64,000 nucleotides of DNA from Silene conica (taxonomy: Eukaryota; Streptophyta; Magnoliopsida; Caryophyllales; Caryophyllaceae). Under the pieces are notes generated by a model. The model worked only from the letters and a program-made list of their open reading frames with translations, did no database searches and was not told the DNA's origin. Both the position numbers and the translations under genes were made by a program. The stretch is taken from assembly GCA_029255685.2 (NCBI GenBank), contig CM055315.2, forward strand, positions 26,045,501-26,109,500, written 5' to 3'. Below, piece after piece: positions 24,404 to 35,026 of this stretch. How positions within the stretch are numbered: the first letter of the stretch is position 1; each line of letters begins with the position of its first letter.

Positions 24404-25234
24404 AAAAACAAAACAGTCTAACCCACCAAGACATTTGGCAGGTTGAAGCTAGAGAGCATCATGCAGAGAGCTTTCGACACCTTTTATCAGTTCGAGATTA
24501 TTGTGTTCATAAGGCTGGTTGCATTCAGACAGCAAAAACTCAGTTACAAAATTGTGTTCTTCTGGATAAATTTTCTTTATCTAAGGCCTATGATATGATC
24601 AGGAATCCTTCTACTCCTCTCATATGGGCCAAAACATTGAAGGGAGCAGATATAATTCCTTGTCAGGGGATTATAGCTATGCTCGCTGCCCAAAAGAAGT
24701 TAGCCACAGTAGACTCTTGCATCAGAAAAGGCATGATTCTGATCAATAGATGCTGCCTTTGTGCTAATAGCTTGGAAACACATTCTCACTTGTTCTTCAA
24801 GTGCCCTTACTCTCAAAAAATATGGACTGGTCTACTTTATTGGCTGCAAATAAATGGCAGAAGTACAAGTCTCATTCAGGAGTTGCACTGGAATATCAGG
24901 GGGAAAAATTCCAAACATTGGAAATCAAGATGGTTTAGATGCTGCATAGCTGCTGCCGTTTACTACATTTGGTGTGAACGGAATATTCGGATTTTTGAGG
25001 ACAGAAAGCGCTCCATTGAACAACTTCTCAGAGTCATTAAATTCTCTGTGGCTGCCAAGCTGCTCCCAAATTGCCCCATACAGGAGCAAAATATTATCGA
25101 TAGCTTAAGAAATTGAGTTGTCTTTCTTTAGTGGTTAGCCTTTGTAAGAATTCTCTTATTTTTGTTTTTTCCCCATGAGGATGAATAAAATAAGAGTATA
25201 ACCTTTCTTGCAAAAAAAAAAAAACAAAACAGTC
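24404..25234 (+). mobile_element. 5'-truncated LINE with poly(A) and TSD
   Basis: AAAAACAAAACAGTC at 24404-24418 is repeated at the other end (to 25234), where it merges with the poly(A) tail (25212-25224). The insert (about 24419-25220) ends with an ORF stop, a short 3' UTR containing AATAAAATAAGAG, then poly(A). This is a classic L1-type 5'-truncated insertion, into element d. Confidence 0.9.
24421..25116 (+). pseudogene. LINE ORF2 C-terminus, zf-RVT domain (truncated)
   Basis: The frame is open from the first bases of the insert (24421) to TGA at 25114-25116, 231 codons without a stop. The sequence has the conserved C-terminal zinc-binding domain of plant L1-type reverse transcriptases: a CCLCAN motif, then HSHLFFKC about 10 residues later, then an aromatic-rich tail (WFRCCIAAAVYYIW) with a basic segment. 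The reverse transcriptase and endonuclease domains are missing through 5' truncation, so it cannot act alone. The lack of any stop suggests a fairly recent insertion. Confidence 0.88.
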
Positions 25235-26443
25235 AGTAATGAAATCAACAAATTAATAACAAAGTGTGATATTGTTAATACTGCCATGTGATATTTTGCT
25301 TTACTGAATTTGATATTATTTCAAAGTAAACATATGATATTTGGTAAATGACATACTTTGGATTCCTGATCAAATTAGGTAAACAATCACATAATGTGTG
25401 ATATTTACGGATATAAATTAACTAATGATATTATTCTTATTAATAGGTGATACTATTGAAGATGACATGTGATATTATTGAAGATGACATGAAAATCACA
25501 CAGTGCAGTAATTAGGTAAAGAATCAGACATGTAGTTTGATACTGTTCAGGATGATGTGTGATATTATTTGCAGAATACAGTGTGATACTAAGTTATCAA
25601 GGAAATTAAGATAAAACACCTGATTTGTAGAGTAATTGTAATGAAGTAAGAAACATTACATAAGTTAATTGGGAAAAAAAATGTTAAAAACATATATTCA
25701 GGCCATGATGAACAAAGGAAATAGTAAATAGGTAAGTGAACACAAACTGAGATATGAAAACATCAAAAGTAAACTGAAAACATTAAGAAACACAAACGAA
25801 TTAAGTCTCGGATACGATTAAAACAAAGAATCGAGTAATAAATACAAAAAACGACATGCAAAATAATAGTGCATAAATTTAAAACAAAAAAATGATGATT
25901 AAAACTGAGTTATGAATTTACCAGATCTCGGATATGATTTGAACAAATAATCGAGTAATAAATACATTAAACGACATGCAAAACAATAGTGTATATATTT
26001 AAAACGAAATAACGATGATTAAAAGAGAGTTATGAAGATACCTGACATTGAGTATAATTCAGATGATGTAGACGGCGAGAACGAAGATAACAGGAAGAAT
26101 AACAACGAGAACAAAGATAACAGGGAGAATGAAGATAAGGAAGAAGAAATTAAACGAAAACAGGCGAAGGAAACCGATGAAGATAACCGAGAATAATTCA
26201 GAGGATGTTGACGGCGAAGAGCAGCAGATGAGCACGAAAGAGAGAGAAGAGATGAGAGAAGAAGAAGAAGAACTAAATGGCAGATTTTAACATGAATTGG
26301 GGTTTATATAGTAAATGGGTGAAAAGACGAAAATACCCTTACTAATAACATATACGAAGCATACTTTCATTCATTAAGTGTGATATTGTTTAATAGACTC
26401 ATGGACTCAACTAATTAGGTAGGACTCATGTGATCTTAACTCT

Positions 26444-26450
26444 ATGCGCG

Positions 26451-26497
<47 letters not shown>
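26444..26497. repeat. (GC)n(CA)n(TA)n microsatellite
   Basis: Alternating GCGC/CACA/TATA dinucleotides closing the chain of elements on the right, next to the resumed solo LTR. Confidence 0.97.
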
Positions 26498-26553
26498 GGT
26501 TAACATCCATTCAATACTTAGCTGACTTCGGAAACTAATTTGAGGTTTCCCTT

Positions 26554-26565
26554 CCGGTTGCCCGG
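26554..26565 (-). other. GNRA-type hairpin, solo LTR copy
   Basis: On the minus strand: stem CCGG, loop GCAA, stem CCGG, inside the conserved block AGACCCCCCG..GGAAACC. See the finding on the nine copies in this window. Confidence 0.6.
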
Positions 26566-26732
26566 TCGGGGGGTCTTTCTCCTCAACTCCATTTCCGAAC
26601 TCAACATAAGTGTCGCCCAATTTCTTGGGACTTCAAACAAGTATACGAATCATACGGAAGAAAAATCAATCAAATCCGACAAGTGAATCAAAAGTTACGA
26701 ACGAATTATTATGATCAGGGGCTCTCAGCCGG

Positions 26733-26920
26733 TCGGCCGGTTGAGAGTCCTAATCTCTCATGCCAAACACAACAACAAACAACCAAGAGGGACTCCCAGC
26801 CGGCCGCCGGCTGGGGACCCCTATCACTCAATTTTTGTGAAAATCAATAAAAACACCAAGTAGGGCTCTCAGCCGGTCGACCGGCTGCCGACCCCTGACC
26901 GGCTGGGAACCCCCTGTTCC
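26733..26920 (-). repeat. GC-rich palindrome cluster in solo LTR
   Basis: Three blocks of CAGCCGGTCGACCGGCTG-type sequence (variants CAGCCGGTCGGCCGGTTG, CAGCCGGCCGCCGGCTG) separated by AT-richer DNA. Equivalent clusters occur in E2 and E3 LTRs. Confidence 0.85.
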
Positions 26921-27388
26921 CAAGACGCGTATTTCGACATATTAAAACTTATGCAAATCTCATGGGACCGTTCCTACAACATGATTTATACTCCAAATTC
27001 ACTTTACCCAGTATAAATATAACTATAGCATGCATATACAATGACTAGCAACTTCTCAAACATCCAACATACGGTTAACATCCATATCCGTCACAATTTC
27101 AACCCAACATAAGAAAAACATGTTTGAGCATATGAAACACCAATTTCATCAATTATCTCATATAATCATCATTATATATATTAAAGAATTATGTAGTATC
27201 GCTGACGTGGCGCAACGTGGTTTCAGAAAACCACATTTCAAGCCCTCTCATTCACTCTCACAATTTCAAGTTTTCTCGGCCAATTAAAATTAGGCATGTC
27301 AGCAAGCGTGATATTCCTAAGATGACATTACATAATCACGTAATATTTAATATTTAATATTAAGCAAAGATATGTCACGTAATATTTT

Positions 27389-28457
27389 GTGGGGAATAAA
27401 ACGCGTATTCACCCTAAAAATTGCAGGATTATAATGAAATATGCAATTGTGAATATTGTCATAAGATTAAAAACATGAGATAAGAAGTACAACCTTTAGT
27501 CCTCGCGCAAAAGGCCTAAGAACAGGAATTAATGCAAATTCCCTCCTATAACTTGCACCCAAGACTTAGTCTGAGACGTGGCCGCGTGTGCTAGAAATCT
27601 TCTCCAATTGCCTTGCAATATAGGGAGAGCCCTTGAGGTTTTAGATGTGAGATCTGAGGTTTTGGGAGAAGAGTGCTCTCAAAACCCTAATTTTACTTGA
27701 GAATTATGTTACAGTGCAACAAGAGTAACTGATATAAGGAGAGTCCTCCTCCTTATATAGTTATTTCGGCCGAATTGGGGTTTGGGTAGGAGTGGGCTTT
27801 CCACTCTTACCTTATCCCAATGCGTGATTCGACCCAATTAGCTTTAATATATTTCGCGGGTTTAATTTATAAATCGTAACATGTTATCAGATATTAATAC
27901 AGTCGATATATTAATAACGGTCTGATAAAATACGATATTGTATAATTACCTAAATTAATATAACTGTTTATATTAATACGCGAATATAATATTTAATTAA
28001 ATATAACCGTTTATATTTAATTTACGAATTATTCTTGTAATCCGTATTAGCTAAAATTATTTAATCCGTATTAAATAGTAATTCTCAACATCTTATTGAC
28101 TAATTTAATAGTCAATACCTCTGACTAACCGTTTAGTCATATCCGGCAAAATGTGACTGTATTTTCATACCTTCACATCTCTCAAACGTGTCCTATAGGT
28201 GTGACGTATAGGGACCAGTTGACCACCGCCATCCGTATGACAATAACGTCAAACTTATCTAGCAAGCCAACCGTTATTGATAAACGTGGATCAACTGGTA
28301 ATAATACAGAAGTATGCCCTTGTGATCCTTAAAGAGATTTAATAAGTCATTGTACTTAATTGTCAAGGACACCAGCCCCAACAATCTCCCACTTGTCCGT
28401 ACAAGGGTATGTTCAATGACGTTATCACACTACATGTGGAGGACACAATCTCCAACA
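27389..28457 (-). mobile_element. Copia B 3' LTR (in element orientation)
   Basis: 1069 bp; on the minus strand it starts TGTTGGAGATTGTGTCC and ends TTATTCCCCACA, so it has TG..CA ends. It lies downstream of the polyprotein. The polypurine-like AAGTGGGAGTT directly precedes it on the minus strand. Confidence 0.95.
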
Positions 28458-29245
28458 AACTCCCACTTGTCCGTACAAGTGTAGGTGCGATAACCGAATC
28501 TCATATCCTTTTAAAATTTCTCCCACTCAATGTAAGACAATTTGCAAATCCGCATTCGCAAAGGTCGTATCTCACAAGCGATCTGTATCAAGAGTGGTTT
28601 CCCCGACTAGAGAGTAACTTAACTGATAAAACGAATCTGTATTCGAGCATGGCCATGCATTTCAGTTACTACTCCTCGAGTGGCCCTGAGAAATGATAAA
28701 ATCCTGATAAGGGTTTGGATATTTCCCTCAACTCGAATCCTGCCGATATCGCCCAGCATGAAATAACCCAGAAAAAATCCTCTTGGCCCCTGTTACGGTG
28801 ACCGTGGGAAAGAAACCAAAGTTACCCAAAATCTGTCTTAATCTCAAGAAACAGTTGAAAGTCAAAAGACTCGACTCTAAGGAACACTATGGAGGTCCTA
28901 TCCACGACCTGGCACCCAATGTTATAAAACATTTAGGACTCCATAACGATGTCACGGGGTGTCCTACGAGATATCCGTATAACTCGCCTTTGTGATTGGT
29001 CAGTCATCCACGTGACTTATGGCTCGTTGAACCCACCATCAACCAACGTCACAAAATGATTACCTGAGTTATCAGCTCAAGTGGGTAATCAAGGACCAAA
29101 ACGATGTAATGTTAATCAGTTCACTTTGTGGTGTTCAAAATTGGCGTACAATTCCACATGAAAAACAAAACATTTTATATCATAACAATAAGGTTGAATA
29201 GAGTACACGAGAAAATGGATTATTACATGAATTCATAAAAGAGTA
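28458..29245 (-). other. Copia B region between polyprotein stop and 3' LTR
   Basis: About 790 bases after the stop codon. The frames on the plus strand here (28409-28696, 28783-28995) show no known domain and are probably incidental. No other feature seen. Confidence 0.5.
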
Positions 29246-32200
29246 CTACAACTTAGGAACACATCCAATTCCCATGGAATGAATGTGCCCTTCATGCTTA
29301 TCACGTGGTAATGCTTTTGTGAGAGGATCAGCTATGTTGTCATCCGTAGCGATCTTTTCAATAAAAATCTCCTTTTGCTCCACGTAATCCCGGATTAGAT
29401 GAGCTTTCCGTTGTACATGCCTAGCCTTGCTGCTAGACTTATGCTCCTTAGCTTGGAAGATGGCACCACTATTGTCACAATAGACGGTGATTGGGTCATT
29501 CGAACTAGGCACTACTGATAGTCCTTGTAAGAATTGACGCATCCATATTGCTTCCTTAGCTGCTTCTGAGGCGGCATAGTACTCGGACTCAGTCGTAGAA
29601 TCTGCTGTAACACTCTGTTTAGAACTTTTCCAGCTGACAGCAGCGCCATTAAGAGTAAAGACAAATCCAGACTGAGATTTCGAGTCATCTCGATCTGTTT
29701 GGAAGCTAGCATCTGCGTAACCCGTGGCGCAGAGCGTCGAGTCGCCTCCAAAAGTCAATCCCCAATCTTTAGTCCTCCGTAGGTACTTAAGAATGTTTTT
29801 CACGGCCATCCAGTGTTGTTCACCTGGATGAGCTTGGAATCGACTTGTCATACTCAATGCATATGCAACGTCTGGACGTGTGCATATCATGGCATACATG
29901 ATCGATCCTATTGCCGAAGCATAAGGAATCCGACTCATGCGCTCTTTCTCTTCCACTGACTTAGCTTCTTGAGTCTTGCTCAAGTGAAGCCCAGGAGTCA
30001 TGGGAAGGAACCCCTTCTTGGAGTTCGTCATACTGAATCTCTCCAGAATCTTCTCTATATAAGACTCCTGACTGAGAGACAACATCCGTCGTGATCTATC
30101 CCTGTAGATACGGATGCCCAAAATTCTTTGTGCCTCTCCCAGATCTTTCATTTGGAAGTGGTTTTTCAACCATGCTTTAACCGAAGATAAGAGAGGTATG
30201 TCATTCCCAATCAAGAGTATGTCATCGACATACAGTACTAGGAATACAATCTTACTCCCACTCGACTTGATATAGAGACATGGTTCCTCGACTGATCGAA
30301 TGAACCCATTCTCTTTTATCACTTGGTCGAAGCGATGATTCCAACTCCGCGATGCTTGCTTAAGTCCATAGATGGAACGCTTAAGCTTGCAAACTTTCTT
30401 AGGATGTGCTGAATCGATAAAACCCTCGGGTTGTACCATGTACAACTCTTCCTCCAAATAACCGTTTAAGAAGGCGGTTTTAACGTCCATTTGCCATATT
30501 TCATAGTCATGAAATGCGGCGATCGCTAAGATAATCCGAATGGAACGTAGCATGACTACGGGTGCAAAGATCTCATCGTAGTGCAAGCCTGGCACTTGGG
30601 TGAAACCTTTAGCAACTAGTCTAGCCTTATGGATATCTTGTTGTCCTTCCACGGCATGCTTTATCTTGTAAAGCCATTTGCATTGAAGGGGACGTACCTT
30701 TGCAGGTAGGTCCACAAGATCCCACACGTTGTTCTCATACATGGAGTCCATCTCGGATTGCATGGCTTCTAGCCATAGCTTTGAGTCAGAACTGGTCATG
30801 GCACCTTTATAGGTTGTGGGTTCATTACCCTCTAGGAGTAAGACGTCATCTGTATCGTGTTCCTCGACCATACCAATGTATCTGTCCGGTGGAATAGAGA
30901 CTCTTCCCGACCTCCTAGGTTCCTCAGGGATATCTACCGCAGCCTCGGTTGGAGGTACTGTTTCCTCCAATGGTTGCTCGGTAGTTGGTTCTTGAACCTC
31001 CGATAACTCGAAGGTTCTATTACTCGACTTGTTCTCGAGAAATTCTTTCTCTAAGAACGTCGCACTAGCCGCAACAAAAACACGTTGTTCGGTAGGCGAG
31101 TAGAAGTAATGACCAAACGTTCCCTTTGGGTAGCCTATAAAGTATGTCTTGACCGATCGCGGGCCGAGCTTATCCTCGTGTCTCCACTTGACATAAGCCT
31201 CGCAGCCCCAAACCCGAATAAAGGACAAGTTAGGGACCGTTCCCTTCCATAGCTCGAATGGAGTCTTGTCAACAGCTTTAGACGGACTTCGGTTAAGAAT
31301 TAGAGCGGCTGACAAAAGAGCATAGCCCCACAATGAATCAGGCACAACGGTGTGACTCATCATGGATCGAACCATATCAAGTAAAGTTCGATTTCTCCGT
31401 TCGGACACACCATTTAATTGTGGTGTTCCAGGTGGAGTCAACTGTAGTACGATCCCACAGTCTTTTAGGTGTTGATCAAACTCGCGTGAAAGATACTCAC
31501 CACCACGATCCGAGCGTAGTGCTTTAATCTTTCTACCCAGCTGGTTCTGTACCCGATTCTGGTATTCTTTGAACTTGTCAAAGGATTCACTTTTGTGCTT
31601 CATTAAGTAGACATAGCCATATCTACTAAAATCATCCGTGAAAGTGATGAAATACCTATAGCCATCTCGTGCGTTGATCGACATAGGGCCACATACGTCC
31701 GTATGTATGAGTCCTAATAGGTCGGCAGCGCGCATTCCAACACCTTTGAAGGAAATACGAGTCATTTTGCCGATGAGACATGATTCACACGTGCCATATG
31801 ATTCGAAATCAAAGGGCGAAATAGCTCCATTCTGTATGAGCTGTTTAACGCGTTTCTCATTTATGTGTCCCATACGACAGTGCCATAGGTAAGTTTGATC
31901 TTTGTCACCTACCTTTATTCTTTTATTATTCACATGTAATATCTCGGTAGTTTGATCTAAAACATAAATTCCATTCATGGAAACTGCCTTGCCATAAATC
32001 ATATTGTGCAAAGAGAAAATACAGCTATTATTCTCTATTACAAATGAAAATCCGAGTTTGTCAAGTGCAGAAACTGAAATAATGTTTTTGGATAAACTAG
32101 GAACATAATAACAGTTATACAAAAATAACTCGAATCCACTTGGAAGCTGGATTACGTATGTTCCCTTCGAGACTGCAGCCACACGTGCTCCATTCCCGAC

Positions 32201-33277
32201 ACGCAGGTCCACCTCACCCTTGATTAGGGGTTCTTGGTTTCGGAGGCCCTGCACATGATTACATAGATGAGAACCACAACCAGTATCAAGTACCCAAGTT
32301 CCGCAACTTGCGTGGTTAATCTCAATCATGTGAATAAAAGAAGAAGAAGACATACCAACAGGAGTAACACGGCCTGCTTTAATGTCCTCGCGATACACGG
32401 GGCAGGAGCGCCTCCAATGCCCAGTCTTGTGGCAATGGTGACATTCCATGCTTGTATCCTTGCTCTTTGTCTTGCCTTGTGAGTTACTCGACTCACCAGG
32501 CCCACTCTTAGCAAATCCTGGTTTCTTGAACCTGGGCTTACCTACTGCTAGGTCGCCCTGAGCTTTAGCCTTCCCTTTACCTTTCCCCTTACTGGAGATC
32601 ATGAGAACATCCTGCTTAAGACTCGCACTCAACTTAAGATCCTTCTCAGTCTGTACGAGAAGGGAGTGGAGCTCATGGGGAGTCTTCTTCATGTCGTTCA
32701 TGTAGTAGTTGGCCCTAAAGAGGGCGAACCCGTCATGAAGCGAATGAAGCATGCGATCAACGATAATGTTCTCACTGATCTTGCAGTTTAGGGACTCCAG
32801 TTTCTCGATATTCTCAATCATGTTGAGAATATGTGGGCTAACAGCTTGGCCCTTCTGGAGTTTCGCCTCAAAGAAGCGACAGGTATGCTCATAAGAAACG
32901 ATTCTCGGAGCCTTGGAGAATTCGTTAGTGAGCGTGGTGAAAATCTTGTTTGCACCATGGGTTATGAAGCGTCTTTGCAAATTGGATTCCATTGCATAGA
33001 TGAGTACGTTCTTTATCGCACCCGCTTCCATAACGAAATCGCTATGAGCGCGAATTTCGTTGGCTCTAGCTCCAGTTCCTGGGTTTGGCGGAATGGGCTC
33101 AGTTAAGAACTTGAGCTTTCCGTCAGCAATGGCAGCATTCCGTAGTGCTGCCTCCCAGTCAGAGAAGTTTGACCCATCATTCCTCAGTCTAGTTGACTGA
33201 TTCATGGAGTCCATGAAGGCTTTTAGCCAGGATTCACGTGCTAGCTTGGCACTTGGCATTGGGTCTTCACCAGCCAT
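29246..33277 (-). CDS. Ty1/copia gag-pol polyprotein, intact
   Basis: Single open frame of 1343 residues. Domains in order: gag (about 1-270); zinc knuckle CHHCHKTGHWRRSC (about 279-292); aspartic protease with D-T-G at about 331; pre-integrase HHCC finger (about 466-500); integrase core with catalytic residues in HTDVCGP (about 526), RSDRGGEY (about 590) and NGVSERRNR (about 626); reverse transcriptase with MDVKTAFLNG (about 931) and YVDD (about 1016-1019); RNase H with GYADASF, TESEYYA and YCDNSGA (about 1190-1310). No stops, frameshifts or missing key residues were seen. The length and order are normal for Ty1/copia. It makes the capsid and the enzymes for reverse transcription and integration. 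The start is the first ATG after a 1.75-kb leader. Confidence 0.97.
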   Translation of the reverse strand: MAGEDPMPSAKLARESWLKAFMDSMNQSTRLRNDGSNFSDWEAALRNAAIADGKLKFLTEPIPPNPGTGARANEIRAHSDFVMEAGAIKNVLIYAMESNLQRRFITHGANKIFTTLTNEFSKAPRIVSYEHTCRFFEAKLQKGQAVSPHILNMIENIEKLESLNCKISENIIVDRMLHSLHDGFALFRANYYMNDMKKTPHELHSLLVQTEKDLKLSASLKQDVLMISSKGKGKGKAKAQGDLAVGKPRFKKPGFAKSGPGESSNSQGKTKSKDTSMECHHCHKTGHWRRSCPVYREDIKAGRVTPVGMSSSSFIHMIEINHASCGTWVLDTGCGSHLCNHVQGLRNQEPLIKGEVDLRVGNGARVAAVSKGTYVIQLPSGFELFLYNCYYVPSLSKNIISVSALDKLGFSFVIENNSCIFSLHNMIYGKAVSMNGIYVLDQTTEILHVNNKRIKVGDKDQTYLWHCRMGHINEKRVKQLIQNGAISPFDFESYGTCESCLIGKMTRISFKGVGMRAADLLGLIHTDVCGPMSINARDGYRYFITFTDDFSRYGYVYLMKHKSESFDKFKEYQNRVQNQLGRKIKALRSDRGGEYLSREFDQHLKDCGIVLQLTPPGTPQLNGVSERRNRTLLDMVRSMMSHTVVPDSLWGYALLSAALILNRSPSKAVDKTPFELWKGTVPNLSFIRVWGCEAYVKWRHEDKLGPRSVKTYFIGYPKGTFGHYFYSPTEQRVFVAASATFLEKEFLENKSSNRTFELSEVQEPTTEQPLEETVPPTEAAVDIPEEPRRSGRVSIPPDRYIGMVEEHDTDDVLLLEGNEPTTYKGAMTSSDSKLWLEAMQSEMDSMYENNVWDLVDLPAKVRPLQCKWLYKIKHAVEGQQDIHKARLVAKGFTQVPGLHYDEIFAPVVMLRSIRIILAIAAFHDYEIWQMDVKTAFLNGYLEEELYMVQPEGFIDSAHPKKVCKLKRSIYGLKQASRSWNHRFDQVIKENGFIRSVEEPCLYIKSSGSKIVFLVLYVDDILLIGNDIPLLSSVKAWLKNHFQMKDLGEAQRILGIRIYRDRSRRMLSLSQESYIEKILERFSMTNSKKGFLPMTPGLHLSKTQEAKSVEEKERMSRIPYASAIGSIMYAMICTRPDVAYALSMTSRFQAHPGEQHWMAVKNILKYLRRTKDWGLTFGGDSTLCATGYADASFQTDRDDSKSQSGFVFTLNGAAVSWKSSKQSVTADSTTESEYYAASEAAKEAIWMRQFLQGLSVVPSSNDPITVYCDNSGAIFQAKEHKSSSKARHVQRKAHLIRDYVEQKEIFIEKIATDDNIADPLTKALPRDKHEGHIHSMGIGCVPKL

Positions 33278-35012
33278 TTTAGTTTTACAGCAGTTTTAAT
33301 GAACGTGTTCTACACTGAAAAGAAGATAAAACAAAACCATATAAGCAACTTATTGTTGTGATTTAAGTCTATATTAAATGTGAATTTAAACTCGTAGACT
33401 CATGCATTTATATAATTGATCTCCCTCAAGAATTATATAAACGACCCCAAGACTCAATTTCCGTATATTGATAAGCCCACAGTTTGGCTAATTCCAATCG
33501 TTGGAACTCTTGGTCGATAGATTTCCGTAAATCCTATCTATTAGTCCATCTCAGTCACTGGAATATTATCGAGTGACCATGATGTTGAGATAAAATAAAT
33601 CATCTGTTCCCACTTACCCAACGTAGAAGGGGTCATATTATGCCTACCGACGAAGAAGGGATTCATGGGAGGCTGATTTATAAAGACTAATCTCAATTTT
33701 TGGTTATACGAGGAAGACCCCATCAACTTTTATTTATCCATATATAAGTGAACTAAAAACTAGCAATTGCGTGAATGAATTAAATAAAGTGATGGCTTTT
33801 AAATGACATGTGACATCTGTATTGTCACAGAAAACTAACGCGAGACCTCTACATGAGTCAGTTTTCAGGCATGATATAGGTGGTTTGGTTTTTAGGCGGA
33901 ATATGATGCAAGCTATTATCGATGAAAGCGTTAAGATAAATGCAATAAACGTAAATAAAAGTCCTAGTGTGGCCTATCCTACCAAAATAAACATATTTCA
34001 ACTTGGAATCCACCGTTGGACCCTAGAAGCTTGTCTTGATGTTCCATCTTGGTCCTTGCAGCGGGAGTGAGCATCCGGTCTCCGTCTTGTCTTTGGTCTT
34101 CACAAAATTACTAATTTAAATTACAAAAGTAATCCTAGATACATTCTAATTTAAATACAAAAGTAATTACATGGCAAAAACCCAAAACGGAGATTCAAGA
34201 TCTCAAAATTACAAGCAAGATCGTGTCCCTTCATTACGGTGACACAATCTTCTAAGGCCACACTAAGTTACAACCGTTTGCAAAATTAAATACGTTATTG
34301 AAAGCATTCAAGGCATTCACAAGACGATAAATAAAATGCATCAACTATAAACAATTTATACATGACATAATACCGTTATTATGATTAATAAATTTATACC
34401 AAACCACCTTTTAAGATTAAAATTAAGTGACTATACCGTTTTAATCACCAATTTTAATAAACATATAATCCATTGTTTTAAACTGTTTTAAAAACAATAT
34501 GTATCAAACGAGGGTGAACCGTTTCACTAAATAATATACTATTTCCGTATACAGTATATTATTTTAAGCCATGTGAAAATAAGAAAACGAGTTATTTTCG
34601 AAAATTAATACCCCGAAACGAGAGCACTCGATCGAGTAACAGGAGCACTCGATCGAGTGTCAGGGTCACTCGATCGAGTGCAGCAGGGCTCGATCGAGTG
34701 GCTTATTAAATTTGCAAATCGCTGCACTTTTACATTAAAACGAGTTTATAACTTGGATTTAAAACTTGTAAATCATATATAAACAACAACAAAAGATTTA
34801 CATATTGCTAAAAATATCGATTAATTAACAATATGCAAATTATAATCGAAAAACAAGATCGATTTCTCACAAAAATCACACGCACGGCAGCCTGGTACGG
34901 GGGCACTCGATCGAGTGTCACAGGGACTCGATCGAGTGCCTAGGCAGATGCACGGTTTTCTCAAAATTTTGATTTTATGAAAGACACAATTGTAAAAATT
35001 TCATGGCCTAAG
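33278..35012 (-). other. Long untranslated leader of copia B
   Basis: About 1.7 kb between primer-binding site and gag ATG. No conserved protein seen. It contains the CACTCGATCGAGTG palindromes (separate entry). Long leaders can hold packaging and dimerisation signals, which is inference here. Confidence 0.6.
34618..34945. repeat. CACTCGATCGAGTG palindromes, six copies
   Basis: Copies near 34626, 34648, 34668, 34688 and, after a gap, 34907 and 34926. Three are the full 14-bp perfect palindrome; the others have lost one or two outer bases (for example GCTCGATCGAGTG). They sit in the leader of copia B, and the first four are spaced 20-22 bp. Confidence 0.9.
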
Positions 35013-35024
35013 GCTCTGATACCA
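35013..35024 (-). promoter_or_regulatory. Copia B primer-binding site (initiator Met tRNA)
   Basis: On the minus strand, TGGTATCAGAGC begins two bases after the 5' LTR. It is the exact sequence complementary to the 3' end of plant initiator-Met tRNA. Confidence 0.95.
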
Positions 35025-35026
35025 CT

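Larger units (their letters stand above)
22199..26443. mobile_element. (TA)n-flanked inverted-repeat element d, 4.2 kb
   Basis: Left end AGAGGCGGGATCCGGTGAG, then TCCACCTAAATATTTAAG; right end (reverse complement) AGAGTTAAGATCACATGAG, then TCCTACCTAATTAGTTGAG; both then have TCCATGAGTC. About 49 bp of imperfect inverted repeat. It is separated from element c by only ATATATATATAG. The interior has plausible intron-containing segments (donor GAG/GTAAAT near 22502), a dispersed GTGATATTGTT motif, and a young LINE insertion. No transposase recognised. Confidence 0.7.
26498..27168 (-). mobile_element. Tekay-like solo LTR, segment 2
   Basis: On the minus strand this carries the LTR core also found in E2 and E3: the GC-palindrome cluster, GAAGTCCC..GGGCGACACTTATGTTG, the AGACCCCCCG block with a GNRA hairpin, and the end GTCAGCTAAGTATTGAATGG. 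It joins segment 1 (across the element chain) and segment 3 (across the Helitron). Confidence 0.88.
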
